DNA of 64,000 nucleotides from Haliclystus octoradiatus. Lineage: Eukaryota > Cnidaria > Staurozoa > Stauromedusae > Haliclystidae. The notes beneath the pieces are model-generated. The model was not told where the DNA came from. It saw only the letters and a list, made by a program, of their open reading frames with translations, and did not search any database. Positions within the stretch are counted from its first letter, which is position 1. Each line of letters starts with the position of its first letter. The stretch spans positions 28,782,445 to 28,846,444 of the forward strand of contig OU744446.1 in NCBI GenBank assembly GCA_916610825.1, in the 5' to 3' direction. Below are positions 40,701 through 44,555 of this stretch, in pieces. Both the position numbers and the translations under genes were made by a program.

Positions 40701-43700
40701 ACATGGAGACCAAAATTCTGCATGGAAAATTGAAGAAAAATATCAAGAACATTCTGAGGCTCATTTTTTGAAGATATTCATTTATAAGATACGATACACT
40801 GGAAATAATGTTACACATATATGCATTCCAACAAAAATTAAGAACATTGTATTGACCCCTCTCTCGGTGACCCTGAATAACAGACCTATTACATCAACAT
40901 ATACGATCTTTTGAGTAGGGATTCTAGGACATTGCTTTAATCCTTCGTATAGAGGTCAACATGCATCCCAACTACGTTGTAATAAAAGGATTTTCCACAC
41001 TCTTGCCATGTTTGTACTCTTATTTACTAAAGGAGAAAAAGCTAGGAGCAGAGGCACAAGTGAAGCGCTAAAACGTCACGAGCCTCCGAGGCGATCATTT
41101 TATTTTAACAAAATGATCTAGTGTCAGTTTTCTCAGTTTTTGGAGACATAATTTACCCTATAGGATTTCTTCAAACGTTCTATGTACTAAATCAGATCGC
41201 AAAAATCCGTAGCCAAATTTTTGAATCACATTTGATTCGCATACGTATTTTGTATCTGTTCCGTATAATAGTAAAGTGATGTGTTTTGTCATTTTAGAAA
41301 GTATCTGAATTAATTAAAATGATTGATAGTCATCGTGCAAGTGACAAAAAGAAGCTCGATGATAGACACACTAGGTTTGTACAACTGTAAGGATTATTGT
41401 ATTACGTAGGCCTTGGGGCCTTATCACTCTGTGCTTGATGCCTTGGAGTTCAACGGTTAGCAGTCGTTCTTTAGTTAGTAGTGCATGCTATACTTCCTGA
41501 TACGAAATAATCGTTATAATAAAAGTGATACGACGCTTCATCCGGGGGGGGGGGGTAATTCCAGCTCTTCAGGGATGGGGGGGTGCCACTTTGGAAAAAG
41601 GTAAAGTACCCAAAAAGTTTCAAACATTCTGTTGATGCCACCCAAAAAGTTCTAGAAGGATGATTGATTTTAAGTAAATACACAAAAATGGTGCAAAAAT
41701 TTTTCAAAAATTCTTGAAAAAGTTAAAAAATAGTATACCCAAAGCTGCAAAATTTGAATTCTCATACCCGAAACGTTTTTCTGAGCTGGAATATGGACCC
41801 AAAAAAGTGGCACGTCCCCATATAGCCGTCATAGTGGAGTTACCCCCCCCCCGGGGGCTTCATCCTGTCCACCAACTGTACAAAGCCACGTTGTTATAGT
41901 CCATAATGAATGAGCCTGTTGGTCCCTTTTAGCTAACGGGAACATCGAATAGAGATTGTCAAACTCTCTTGTTAGACTTGAACCATCGGAAGCACCGGGA
42001 CAATCGTAAATGCTCTATATAGCTTCCCAAGATTTATATGAAGGAATCGATAGTGGAACTACGGCTTGAAACCAGGCTTTGATGATAATTCCCTCCTTAT
42101 TTTCGTATAGTTTTTACTGGAAGACAAATCAGGAAGTATTTTAGCTGTTTATGCGGTCGATAATGATAATACTCTTCACAGGCCCTTCATACAGATATTG
42201 CCGATATGTTTTCAGTTTATTGTAAAATGTAATTGAATCATTTTGAAATAGTTTATTCAATTTTAAATAGGAAACTGATAATTTATGTTGATTTCAAGAT
42301 GTTTCTCAATGTTTGATTTCAAATTCTCTATCTATCAGATTCATTTAATTGCTCAATGTTAATGATATTCTTATTTTAGAGAAATTGCTGTCTTAAAAAA
42401 AGATCAAGATCGTTTCAATCGTGGCGAACTAAAAAGTTTATCCAAAGATCACAAAGATAAAGGAGAATTACAACGGTAACATTATATTATTATTATGTAT
42501 AGGTAGTTAAATTTGGCGAGGCTGGTCTGACACGTGTTTCGTTCCCGTCCCCCGCCAATGGACTCACCAGGGACCTTTGTACTACTGAAATTTCCGGAGA
42601 AAACCTCATACTTTCCCTGTAACTCAACTGTAAACACATTTTAGAGAAAAAATTTGATCACTTGATAAAGCATGTTGTCAACTTACTGCTACTTCGTGCT
42701 TCAAACCATATAAGGTGATCATGAGGCGTTTTTTATTCAACTAAACCATCCGATTATCGCATTTTAGATTTGCTACTGTATGTCAATGATCCGTCTTTAT
42801 CAATCACATTTAATTTTTAAATGCGCTTAATTTCTATTGGGTACTATATAATGTAGTATGCAATATATGTCTGCTGTTAATTAACATTTTACTGTAATTG
42901 TAATTATTCCATAAATTTATACGTAGGTTAAAGAGAGAACAAAACCGAAAACATATTGAACAGTCAGTCAAAGAGAGGCAGATGGTGAGTTGAATAGGAA
43001 TGATCTTCTTATAGCCCATGTTAAGATTTTAAGCTCATTTAAATGTACAACATTGTGTAAGATACGGGGATGAGAGCCATGAAATAGTTGTTCCAAAGTT
43101 TCGAAATTGTATTTAACATAACTATAATCATTAATAATGGCTTCCGACTTGCTTGCTATGCCCTCTCTCTTAGTGTCCGGCCTTGCTTAATATGCCCTCT
43201 CTCTTTGTGCCCCGCCTTACATATCATGCCCTCTCTCTTAGTGTTCCGCATTGCTTGTTATCCCCTCTCTGTTAGTGTCCGACCTTGCTTAATGTGCCCT
43301 CTCTCTTAGTGCCTTGCTTTGCATATCATGCCCTCTCTCTTAGTGTCCCGTTTTGCTTACTATGCCTTATTGTCCCGTCTTGCTTGATATCTCCCCTCCC
43401 TCTCTTGGTGTCCCGCCTTGCAAGTCAAGTTTGACTGTATTATGCCTGTGTTTTCAACTCCGAGACGAGCAATTATAAGTTCTAACTTATAGACTCATAT
43501 AAAGTAACCACATTGGTCACGGATCCCGTTTAATTACTTTATTCAGTATGCAGAACAGAAGAACATTCGCTAAGGAACGGGAAAATGCAATAACGTGATG
43601 CGTTTAATTGATTCTAAAATTTGTCTGTCATTTGTAGATGAAAGGAATGCAGGATAAAGAAACTGACGATTTAATGAAACAATATGAAACACTTCTCGAT

Positions 43701-44555
43701 CGATTAGATAAAATTAGAACTGAGGTAAAATAATGATTAGCCAAACAAACACTCACTACGCACTCAACAATACCGTAAAACTTGTAGTTTTCTGTAATGG
43801 CCAAAACATTTGATCATTATGTGGCTTTTACATTGAGGTTTATTTTCAATCGAACAGGGGGGGGGGGGGTTGTTGCTATTTTGACAATTTCTTAAAAGTG
43901 ACAACTGTGCTGATGTATACCACTTACTACATTCTTCCTTTCATGCATTGTTAGTAATAGATCCGCCCCTCGTATGGCTTTGGCAGCATACTTGAAACTC
44001 GTGCCAGTAACCAAATTAAATGATAATCAAATGCAATCTGTAACTGCAAATTCTAATAGATAATTTTGTTCTGGATAATTTTTACTTGAGGCTAAATGTA
44101 AGTGTTGAATAATTGTGTATGATATCCTTATGCCATATATAGCTATCAATCAATCAATTGACTGTAAAGTTCCAGGTGGCACCACAATAAAGTTAATGTT
44201 CTACTTTATTATCATTTTTGTGGGCAAAACTGAGATGTGTTGATTCCATACTATATTAAATTACCGTTAAGTCGTTTAAGCCGTAAATAATCTCCTCCAA
44301 GAAAAATGTCTTGAATGTTAGTTTTTGGTACTCAAAAGCCGATAGGCCACGTTCTTGGTGTTGTAATCCTCTATGCACTGTAATTATATTACTTTGTTTC
44401 TATTCCTTTAGTCCGCTAGTGAATTGGAGACATTCTGTTCGAAACGGAACCAGGAACACGAACAAATGGACCTGGCATCTGTCTACGCCATCTTAGTTCC
44501 ACCCGAAGGACTAGGGACATCATCTAATCCTGCGAATGGGACTCAACACAGTTGA
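7692..44555 (+). CDS. PLCB: phospholipase C-beta (PLCB1/2/3 type), complete, 36 exons
   Basis: Thirty-six exons join in frame to 3,729 nt, 1,242 residues, the usual length for this family (about 1,200). The enzyme cleaves PIP2 at the plasma membrane into IP3 and diacylglycerol when activated by G-alpha-q or G-beta-gamma. Order: PH domain (1-150), EF hands (155-295), X box (296-475), acidic X-Y linker (480-557), Y box (558-695), C2 (696-823), G-alpha-q-binding helix-turn-helix (824-862, with LSNPIQY), Ser-rich linker, coiled-coil C-terminus (960-1195). Catalytic residues are intact: His338 in SSHNTY, Glu368 and Asp370 in ELDCWDG, His385 in ITHG, Glu419 in SFENH. The N-terminus (KFLKWDD) and Y/C2 text match PLCB1-3 rather than PLCB4. 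The last residues (NGTQHS) are not the PDZ ligand of PLCB1 and PLCB3. Exon coordinates are given in separate entries. Confidence 0.97.
7785..10330 (+). other. PLC-beta intron 1
   Basis: A 2.5-kb intron. The 9134-9346 open frame shows no domain. A short stretch at 10108-10185 repeats GTGAGA/GTGAAA motifs (CTGTGAGAAAG, CCGTGAGATT, GTGTGAGACT, CTGTGAGACT). I see no bounded transposon in it. Confidence 0.4.
10331..10417 (+). CDS. PLCB: PLC-beta exon 2
   Basis: Residues 32-60 of the PH domain ([10 protein letters not shown]). Phase 0 at both ends. Confidence 0.95.
10785..11228 (-). pseudogene. Penelope-like GIY-YIG endonuclease, left copy
   Basis: The minus-strand frame has [16 protein letters not shown] followed by LHERIAEHK, the GIY-YIG-type nuclease core with the CxxC pair seen in Penelope elements, and then a short tail to a stop at 10785. 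It is separated from the reverse transcriptase part by the MITE. The endonuclease frame is longer here than in the right copy, which has a frameshift. Confidence 0.8.
11231..12122. mobile_element. 892-bp TA-flanked MITE inserted in the left Penelope copy
   Basis: The termini are inverted repeats of at least 24 bp, starting GGGGAGACCGGGGAGACTTG and ending in its complement. TA flanks both sides (11229-11230 and 12123-12124). The right Penelope arm carries the unfilled site, a single TA at 12675-12676 in the same context (ATATTACCTTTTAAAG), so the borders are exact. TA duplication suggests the Tc1/mariner group. No transposase frame remains. A diverged relative of one end appears at about 50132-50175. 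Confidence 0.85.
12125..12479 (-). pseudogene. Penelope-like reverse transcriptase C-terminus, left copy
   Basis: The minus-strand frame includes [31 protein letters not shown] and [19 protein letters not shown], text typical of the thumb region after the polymerase palm in Penelope reverse transcriptases. The 5' part (palm with the catalytic aspartates) is missing, so the copy is dead. The frame runs into the inserted MITE at 12122 and picks up about 15 foreign residues there. Confidence 0.75.
12491..13078 (+). pseudogene. Penelope-like RT tail plus GIY-YIG endonuclease, right copy
   Basis: One frame links the reverse transcriptase tail ([19 protein letters not shown]) through a basic linker ([15 protein letters not shown]) to the GIY-YIG core ([25 protein letters not shown]). 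It lacks the upstream palm domain. A 5-base insertion near 13013, absent from the left arm, shifts the frame after SFSVL, so the last 20 residues differ. The copy is 5' truncated and dead. Confidence 0.8.
13378..13555. mobile_element. CAGGGTC-family MITE, copy 1 (degenerate)
   Basis: Begins near CAGGGCCTGACAAAAAATTT and ends near GGATCCTGCCC. The inside reads AATTCCAGGATACCTACT and TTCTTCTGAATTTTTTGTTG, shared with copies at about 14795-14970, 15508-15660, 28672-28850 and 51175-51331. Family length is about 155-175 bp. Confidence 0.55.
14795..14970. mobile_element. CAGGGTC-family MITE, copy 2 (degenerate)
   Basis: Same family as 51175-51331: GACAGAAAGTTTAGCCTTCT at one end and GGCAGAATTCCTACTTTTGT at the other. 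The terminal bases are worn. Confidence 0.5.
15293..15361 (+). CDS. PLCB: PLC-beta exon 3
   Basis: Residues 61-83 of the PH domain ([18 protein letters not shown], matching the K/D-A-R pattern of PLCB1). Phase 0 at both ends. Confidence 0.94.
15508..15660. mobile_element. CAGGGTC-family MITE, copy 3
   Basis: Reads GCAGGGCTCGGCAAAAGTGG, then a GATTCTAGATTCCAGAAGGC core, and ends with CTAAACCTTTTGTCG. The open frame 15415-15648 is an accident of this repeat. Confidence 0.5.
15671..15788. repeat. GTTCATGAAC repeat cluster 1
   Basis: Six or so imperfect 11-bp units around the palindrome GTTCATGAAC, then GGGGCCATTTAAC and a decayed end (CTGTTTTATGCAGGG). Three AGTTCA half-sites at about 15697, 15708 and 15719 are each separated by five bases (DR5 spacing). 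Confidence 0.75.
16547..16880. mobile_element. palindromic MITE next to exon 4
   Basis: About 75 bp at the left end (TGATGTTTATCAACTGGGAA onward, through AAGTTTGAAGCCAATCCGAT) is the inverted complement, with few mismatches, of the right end (16806-16880). The whole is about 334 bp and stops 37 bases before the exon 4 boundary. No coding frame. Confidence 0.75.
16918..17144 (+). CDS. PLCB: PLC-beta exon 4
   Basis: Residues 84-159: end of the PH domain ([20 protein letters not shown] matches the PLCB 'VVYG-DLVNISF' strand) and its C-terminal helix ([11 protein letters not shown]). Ends with two bases of a codon. Confidence 0.95.
17182..17501. mobile_element. ACCCGCTTAA-type MITE, copy 1
   Basis: TACAGTGTAACCCGCTTAAT at the left and GAATTGTACTGCACTGTA at the right, flanked by TA. 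Inside it reads CATTGCATTTATCCAAATTT, shared with 29181-29369. It resembles pogo-like Tc1/mariner derivatives. The middle contains extra sequence with ATTGGTTGGTGGAACACT. Confidence 0.6.
17611..17664 (+). CDS. PLCB: PLC-beta exon 5
   Basis: Residues 159-177, start of the EF-hand region ([13 protein letters not shown]). Phase 2 to phase 2. Confidence 0.93.
17792..17876 (+). CDS. PLCB: PLC-beta exon 6
   Basis: Residues 177-205, EF-hand region ([20 protein letters not shown]), corresponding to '[20 protein letters not shown]' in vertebrate PLCB1. Ends phase 0. Confidence 0.94.
18319..18601. mobile_element. hAT-type MITE with perfect 8-bp target duplication
   Basis: A 283-bp element whose ends are perfect inverted repeats of 30 bp, starting CAGAGCCATCTATTTACAAG. 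GTTTACTT is repeated exactly at 18311-18318 and 18602-18609. An 8-bp duplication and a CAGAG terminus are hallmarks of hAT transposons. The sharp ends suggest a recent insertion. Two open frames cross it (18212-18454, 18403-18588) but neither is a transposase. Confidence 0.9.
19863..19965. repeat. GTTCATGAAC repeat cluster 2 (diverged)
   Basis: AGTTCATGAACACTTCATGA, then GTTATCATGAACTTTTCATG. Only partial palindromes remain. A further diverged tract rich in CATGAAA lies at 20188-20306. Confidence 0.5.
20491..20591 (+). CDS. PLCB: PLC-beta exon 7
   Basis: Residues 206-239, EF-hand region ([20 protein letters not shown]), equivalent to 'VYRVFLNNLCPRPEIDNIF'. Ends with two bases of a codon. Confidence 0.95.
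20818..20988. mobile_element. pogo-like MITE, copy 1
   Basis: TA-flanked, TACAGTGAAACCTGTATATA at the left and AACAGGTTTGACTGTA at the right. The inside carries two direct copies of ACCACTATAGACAGGTG. Four other copies are in this window (22817, 26519, 52348, 60231). The CAGTgAAACCTg...TATAAC ends are typical of pogo/Tigger-type elements. Confidence 0.85.
21098..22173 (-). mobile_element. Helitron-like non-autonomous element
   Basis: Read on the minus strand, it starts TCTATAATATAAGCCGCACT at 22173 and ends TTGCTAG at 21098. The flanking bases are A and T, so it sits in an AT dinucleotide. A short hairpin (ACCCAGCGGAGCGGGT) lies 11 bases before the terminal CTAG. A 5' TC, a 3' CTRR, a subterminal hairpin and AT insertion are the four marks of Helitrons. 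The 5' part has a GTGTGTGTGTCTGAATTTTG tract common near such ends. No Rep/helicase frame, so non-autonomous. It lies in PLC-beta intron 7. Confidence 0.6.
22483..22649 (+). CDS. PLCB: PLC-beta exon 8
   Basis: Residues 239-295, last EF-hand segment ([20 protein letters not shown] and LNEILYPYF, nearly identical to vertebrate PLC-beta). Confidence 0.97.
22817..22980. mobile_element. pogo-like MITE, copy 2 (inverted)
   Basis: Same family as 20818-20988, reverse orientation: TACAGTCAAACCTGTTATAA at the left, ATACAGGTTTCACTGTA at the right. Confidence 0.82.
22981..23723 (+). other. second half of PLC-beta intron 8
   Basis: Overlapping frames at 23319-23544 cover a stretch with ATGGGACACGAGAATCTCC and TTGTGTCCCAAAAGGCG; it may be a worn inverted-repeat element, but I cannot place its ends. 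Nothing coding is supported. Confidence 0.3.
23724..23870 (+). CDS. PLCB: PLC-beta exon 9: start of the X box
   Basis: Residues 295-344. Contains [15 protein letters not shown] with the first catalytic histidine (338) and the calcium-binding Asn339. Confidence 0.98.
24234..24320. repeat. GTTCATGAAC repeat cluster 3
   Basis: CCCCTGCGAAAATATG at the left, then TTCATGAACTGTTCATAAAA. It keeps the family's 5' end (CCCCTGCGAAAA). Confidence 0.55.
25100..25285. repeat. GTTCATGAAC repeat cluster 4
   Basis: Several diverged TTCATAAA/TTCATGAA units, then CTGTTCATAAACTGTTCATG and CACTTAACGTTTCTG, ending in TTTCACAGAG just before exon 10. Confidence 0.55.
25342..25499 (+). CDS. PLCB: PLC-beta exon 10: X box, second catalytic histidine
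   Basis: Residues 344-396. [20 protein letters not shown] and CWDG carry Glu368 and Asp370; [10 protein letters not shown] carries His385. Ends phase 0. Confidence 0.98.
25937..26016 (+). CDS. PLCB: PLC-beta exon 11
   Basis: Residues 397-423 of the X box ([12 protein letters not shown]), with calcium-binding Glu419. Confidence 0.97.
26519..26699. mobile_element. pogo-like MITE, copy 3
   Basis: TACAGTGAAACCTCTATATA to AACAGGTTTGACTGTA, TA-flanked, 181 bp, with both ACTATAGACAGGTGGCC direct repeats. Confidence 0.87.
26868..27062. repeat. GTTCATGAAC repeat cluster 5
   Basis: TTCATGAAAAGTTCATGAAA, GAGCGGTTCATGAAATAG, CGGGCCATTTAGCGTTCATG and a TTTTTTCACAGAGG end. It lies 65 bases upstream of exon 12. 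Confidence 0.6.
27128..27212 (+). CDS. PLCB: PLC-beta exon 12
   Basis: Residues 423-451 of the X box ([20 protein letters not shown]). Ends phase 0. Confidence 0.96.
27306..27387 (+). CDS. PLCB: PLC-beta exon 13
   Basis: Residues 452-479, end of the X box. [11 protein letters not shown] holds the lysines that contact PIP2 phosphates in the family. Confidence 0.96.
27900..28099 (+). CDS. PLCB: PLC-beta exon 14: X-Y linker
   Basis: Residues 479-545. A Ser/Thr/Asp-rich, unstructured linker ([19 protein letters not shown]). In the family this linker is acidic and occludes the active site until the enzyme docks on the membrane. Confidence 0.9.
28672..28850. mobile_element. CAGGGTC-family MITE, copy 4
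   Basis: TTCTGACAAAAGTAGGAATC at the left and CTTCTGTCCGACCCTGTG at the right, same inner text as the copy at 51175-51331. Confidence 0.6.
28982..29081 (+). CDS. PLCB: PLC-beta exon 15: start of the Y box
   Basis: Residues 546-579. An acidic stretch ([13 protein letters not shown]) closes the linker, then [13 protein letters not shown] begins the Y half of the TIM barrel. Confidence 0.96.
29181..29369. mobile_element. ACCCGCTTAA-type MITE, copy 2
   Basis: TACAGTTTAACCCGCTTAAG and its inverted complement at the right (ATAAGCGGGTTAAACTGTA), TA-flanked, 189 bp. A clean copy of the family seen at 17182-17501. Confidence 0.85.
29907..29991 (+). CDS. PLCB: PLC-beta exon 16
   Basis: Residues 579-607 of the Y box ([20 protein letters not shown]). 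Ends with AA of an Asn codon in front of the U12-type donor GTATCCTTT. Confidence 0.96.
29992..30345 (+). other. PLC-beta intron 16, U12-type (minor spliceosome)
   Basis: The donor is GTATCCTTT (29992-30000), a perfect U12 5' splice site of the GT-AG subtype. TACCTTAAC (30324-30332) matches the U12 branch-site consensus with one change, with the branch A 14 bases from the acceptor AG. There is no long pyrimidine tract. The frame across it (Asn codon split AA|C, giving EFVNYNKRQ) is certain from homology. Confidence 0.88.
30346..30418 (+). CDS. PLCB: PLC-beta exon 17
   Basis: Residues 607-631. [20 protein letters not shown] is the Y-box signature; its Ser and Arg contact PIP2 in related enzymes. 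Ends phase 0. Confidence 0.97.
30631..30682 (+). CDS. PLCB: PLC-beta exon 18
   Basis: Residues 632-649 ([16 protein letters not shown]), a near-invariant Y-box strand. Confidence 0.97.
31162..31213 (+). CDS. PLCB: PLC-beta exon 19
   Basis: Residues 649-666 ([18 protein letters not shown]), Y box. Confidence 0.96.
31214..32111 (+). other. PLC-beta intron 19
   Basis: 0.9 kb. The frames 31088-31324 (-) and 31692-31952 (+) show no domain. A tail near 32040-32083 (GGCCATTGTGGACAGGTGGT) is a worn fragment of the pogo-like MITE. Confidence 0.35.
32112..32214 (+). CDS. PLCB: PLC-beta exon 20: end of Y, start of C2
   Basis: Residues 666-700 ([18 protein letters not shown], then [10 protein letters not shown]). 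Ends phase 0. Confidence 0.97.
32250..32432. mobile_element. CACGGTCGTAA-family MITE, copy 1
   Basis: GACTGCGGTCATAACTACAT and TTCTGACCGAGGGGGTATTT at the left; a poly-C run then AAGGATTTACGACTGTGGTT at the right. About 180 bp; relatives at about 33057-33272 and 40008-40197. Confidence 0.55.
32797..32822. repeat. GTTCATGAAC fragment 6
   Basis: CAGTTCATGAACAGTTCATG, two units only; a single DR5 of AGTTCA half-sites. Confidence 0.6.
33057..33272. mobile_element. CACGGTCGTAA-family MITE, copy 2
   Basis: CCAGCCACGGCCGTAGCTAC and TTCTGACCGGGAGGTATTTC at the left, CCTCCCAAGGATTTACGGTT at the right. Confidence 0.6.
33386..33550 (+). CDS. PLCB: PLC-beta exon 21
   Basis: Residues 701-755, C2 domain ([20 protein letters not shown] and FGLPADT). 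Phase 0 at both ends. Confidence 0.97.
33858..33957 (+). CDS. PLCB: PLC-beta exon 22
   Basis: Residues 756-789, C2 domain ([31 protein letters not shown]). Confidence 0.97.
34330..34645. mobile_element. inverted-repeat fragment with Penelope-like end
   Basis: Arms of about 100 bp, 34388-34490 and 34543-34645, are inverted complements with scattered mismatches (ACATTCTATGGCTATTGCTT against AAGCAATAGCTATAGAATGT). Just outside the left arm, the minus strand reads CTTGATAATGACAACAGCC then ATCGAAACGTCAG, close to the end motif of the Penelope dimer at 13255-13291. I read it as an old inverted pair of Penelope 3' ends; no coding frame is left. Confidence 0.5.
34805..34909 (+). CDS. PLCB: PLC-beta exon 23
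   Basis: Residues 789-824, last C2 strands ([20 protein letters not shown], then [10 protein letters not shown]). Confidence 0.96.
35075..35455. repeat. tandem repeat, about 128 bp x 3
   Basis: Three copies of a unit with CGTGATAATGTA(A)CATTTCTCC, CTTGTCAATAATATTCACAT and GCAGAAAGAACTCTAGTTTT. The GATAATGTA anchor recurs at 35092, 35221 and 35348. The third copy is slightly shortened. In PLC-beta intron 23. Confidence 0.85.
35756..35871 (+). CDS. PLCB: PLC-beta exon 24: G-alpha-q-binding helices
   Basis: Residues 824-862 ([20 protein letters not shown], then QQLAALL). This matches the helix-turn-helix after C2 that grips activated G-alpha-q in PLC-beta3, including the central NP turn. Ends phase 0. 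Confidence 0.95.
36770..36878 (+). CDS. PLCB: PLC-beta exon 25
   Basis: Residues 863-899, Ser/Thr/Ala-rich linker ([17 protein letters not shown]). Low complexity; assigned by splice sites and frame. Confidence 0.85.
36972..37292. mobile_element. CCGGGGG-type MITE, copy 1
   Basis: CCCAGGGGGACTTCCATATT at the left and AATGGAAGTTACCCCTCGG at the right, about 320 bp, with inner GGGTACTTTTTTCAAAA and GGTATGTTTTCC tracts. A relative at 41541-41864 has the same length. Elements with these ends are common in marine invertebrate genomes. Confidence 0.6.
37475..37636 (+). CDS. PLCB: PLC-beta exon 26
   Basis: Residues 899-953, Ser-rich linker with [22 protein letters not shown] and KSTGPDEL. Several RxxS sites could be phosphorylated by basophilic kinases (inference). 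Confidence 0.88.
38010..38059 (+). CDS. PLCB: PLC-beta exon 27
   Basis: Residues 953-969 ([17 protein letters not shown]), entry to the distal C-terminal domain. Confidence 0.92.
38451..38516 (+). CDS. PLCB: PLC-beta exon 28
   Basis: Residues 970-991 ([20 protein letters not shown]), first long helix of the coiled coil. Phase 0 at both ends. Confidence 0.95.
38533..38684. repeat. exact 76-bp tandem duplication
   Basis: Two identical 76-base copies, the second starting at 38609 (both begin TATTCTGGTTGTAACCTAGC and end TAGTACCTTTTT). It starts 17 bases after exon 28. Confidence 0.93.
39413..39537 (+). CDS. PLCB: PLC-beta exon 29
   Basis: Residues 992-1033, Lys/Glu-rich coiled coil ([20 protein letters not shown]). 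Confidence 0.95.
39697..39766 (+). CDS. PLCB: PLC-beta exon 30
   Basis: Residues 1033-1056, coiled coil ([15 protein letters not shown]). Ends phase 0. Confidence 0.92.
40008..40197. mobile_element. CACGGTCGTAA-family MITE, copy 3 (inverted)
   Basis: CCACGGTCGTAAATCCTGGA at the left and GTCAGAAGCATGTAGTTACG at the right: the same family as 32250 and 33057 in reverse. The 40091-40288 open frame is an accident of it. Confidence 0.6.
40434..40532 (+). CDS. PLCB: PLC-beta exon 31
   Basis: Residues 1057-1089, coiled coil ([20 protein letters not shown]). Phase 0 at both ends. Confidence 0.94.
41298..41374 (+). CDS. PLCB: PLC-beta exon 32
   Basis: Residues 1090-1115, coiled coil ([20 protein letters not shown]). 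Confidence 0.93.
41541..41864. mobile_element. CCGGGGG-type MITE, copy 2
   Basis: A run of C and G (CCGGGGG...GGTAATTCCA) at the left and TGGAGTTACCCC...CCGGGGG at the right, about 324 bp. Inner text CCCAAAAAGTTTCAAACATT. Homopolymer lengths may be assembly-dependent. Confidence 0.7.
42380..42475 (+). CDS. PLCB: PLC-beta exon 33
   Basis: Residues 1115-1147, coiled coil ([20 protein letters not shown]). Confidence 0.93.
42927..42984 (+). CDS. PLCB: PLC-beta exon 34
   Basis: Residues 1147-1166 ([19 protein letters not shown]), coiled coil. Ends phase 0. Confidence 0.93.
43155..43425. repeat. minisatellite, about 34-bp unit, 7-8 copies
   Basis: Repeats of TGCCCTCTCTCTTAGTGTCC plus a CGCCTTGCTTAATA-like tail. 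First units start at 43159 and 43193. Units drift in sequence, and the last ones are shortened. In PLC-beta intron 34. Confidence 0.9.
43638..43724 (+). CDS. PLCB: PLC-beta exon 35
   Basis: Residues 1167-1195, last coiled-coil stretch ([20 protein letters not shown]). Phase 0 at both ends. Confidence 0.93.
44412..44555 (+). CDS. PLCB: PLC-beta exon 36 (terminal)
   Basis: Residues 1196-1242 and TGA (44553-44555). The tail is Glu-rich then Pro/Gly/Ser-rich and ends NGTQHS, with no C-terminal S/T-x-hydrophobic PDZ ligand. Confidence 0.93.
   Translation, partial: SASELETFCSKRNQEHEQMDLASVYAILVPPEGLGTSSNPANGTQHS

Noticed and set aside
43155-43425. CRISPR-like array
   Set aside because: Units are head-to-tail without unique spacers, inside an animal intron.
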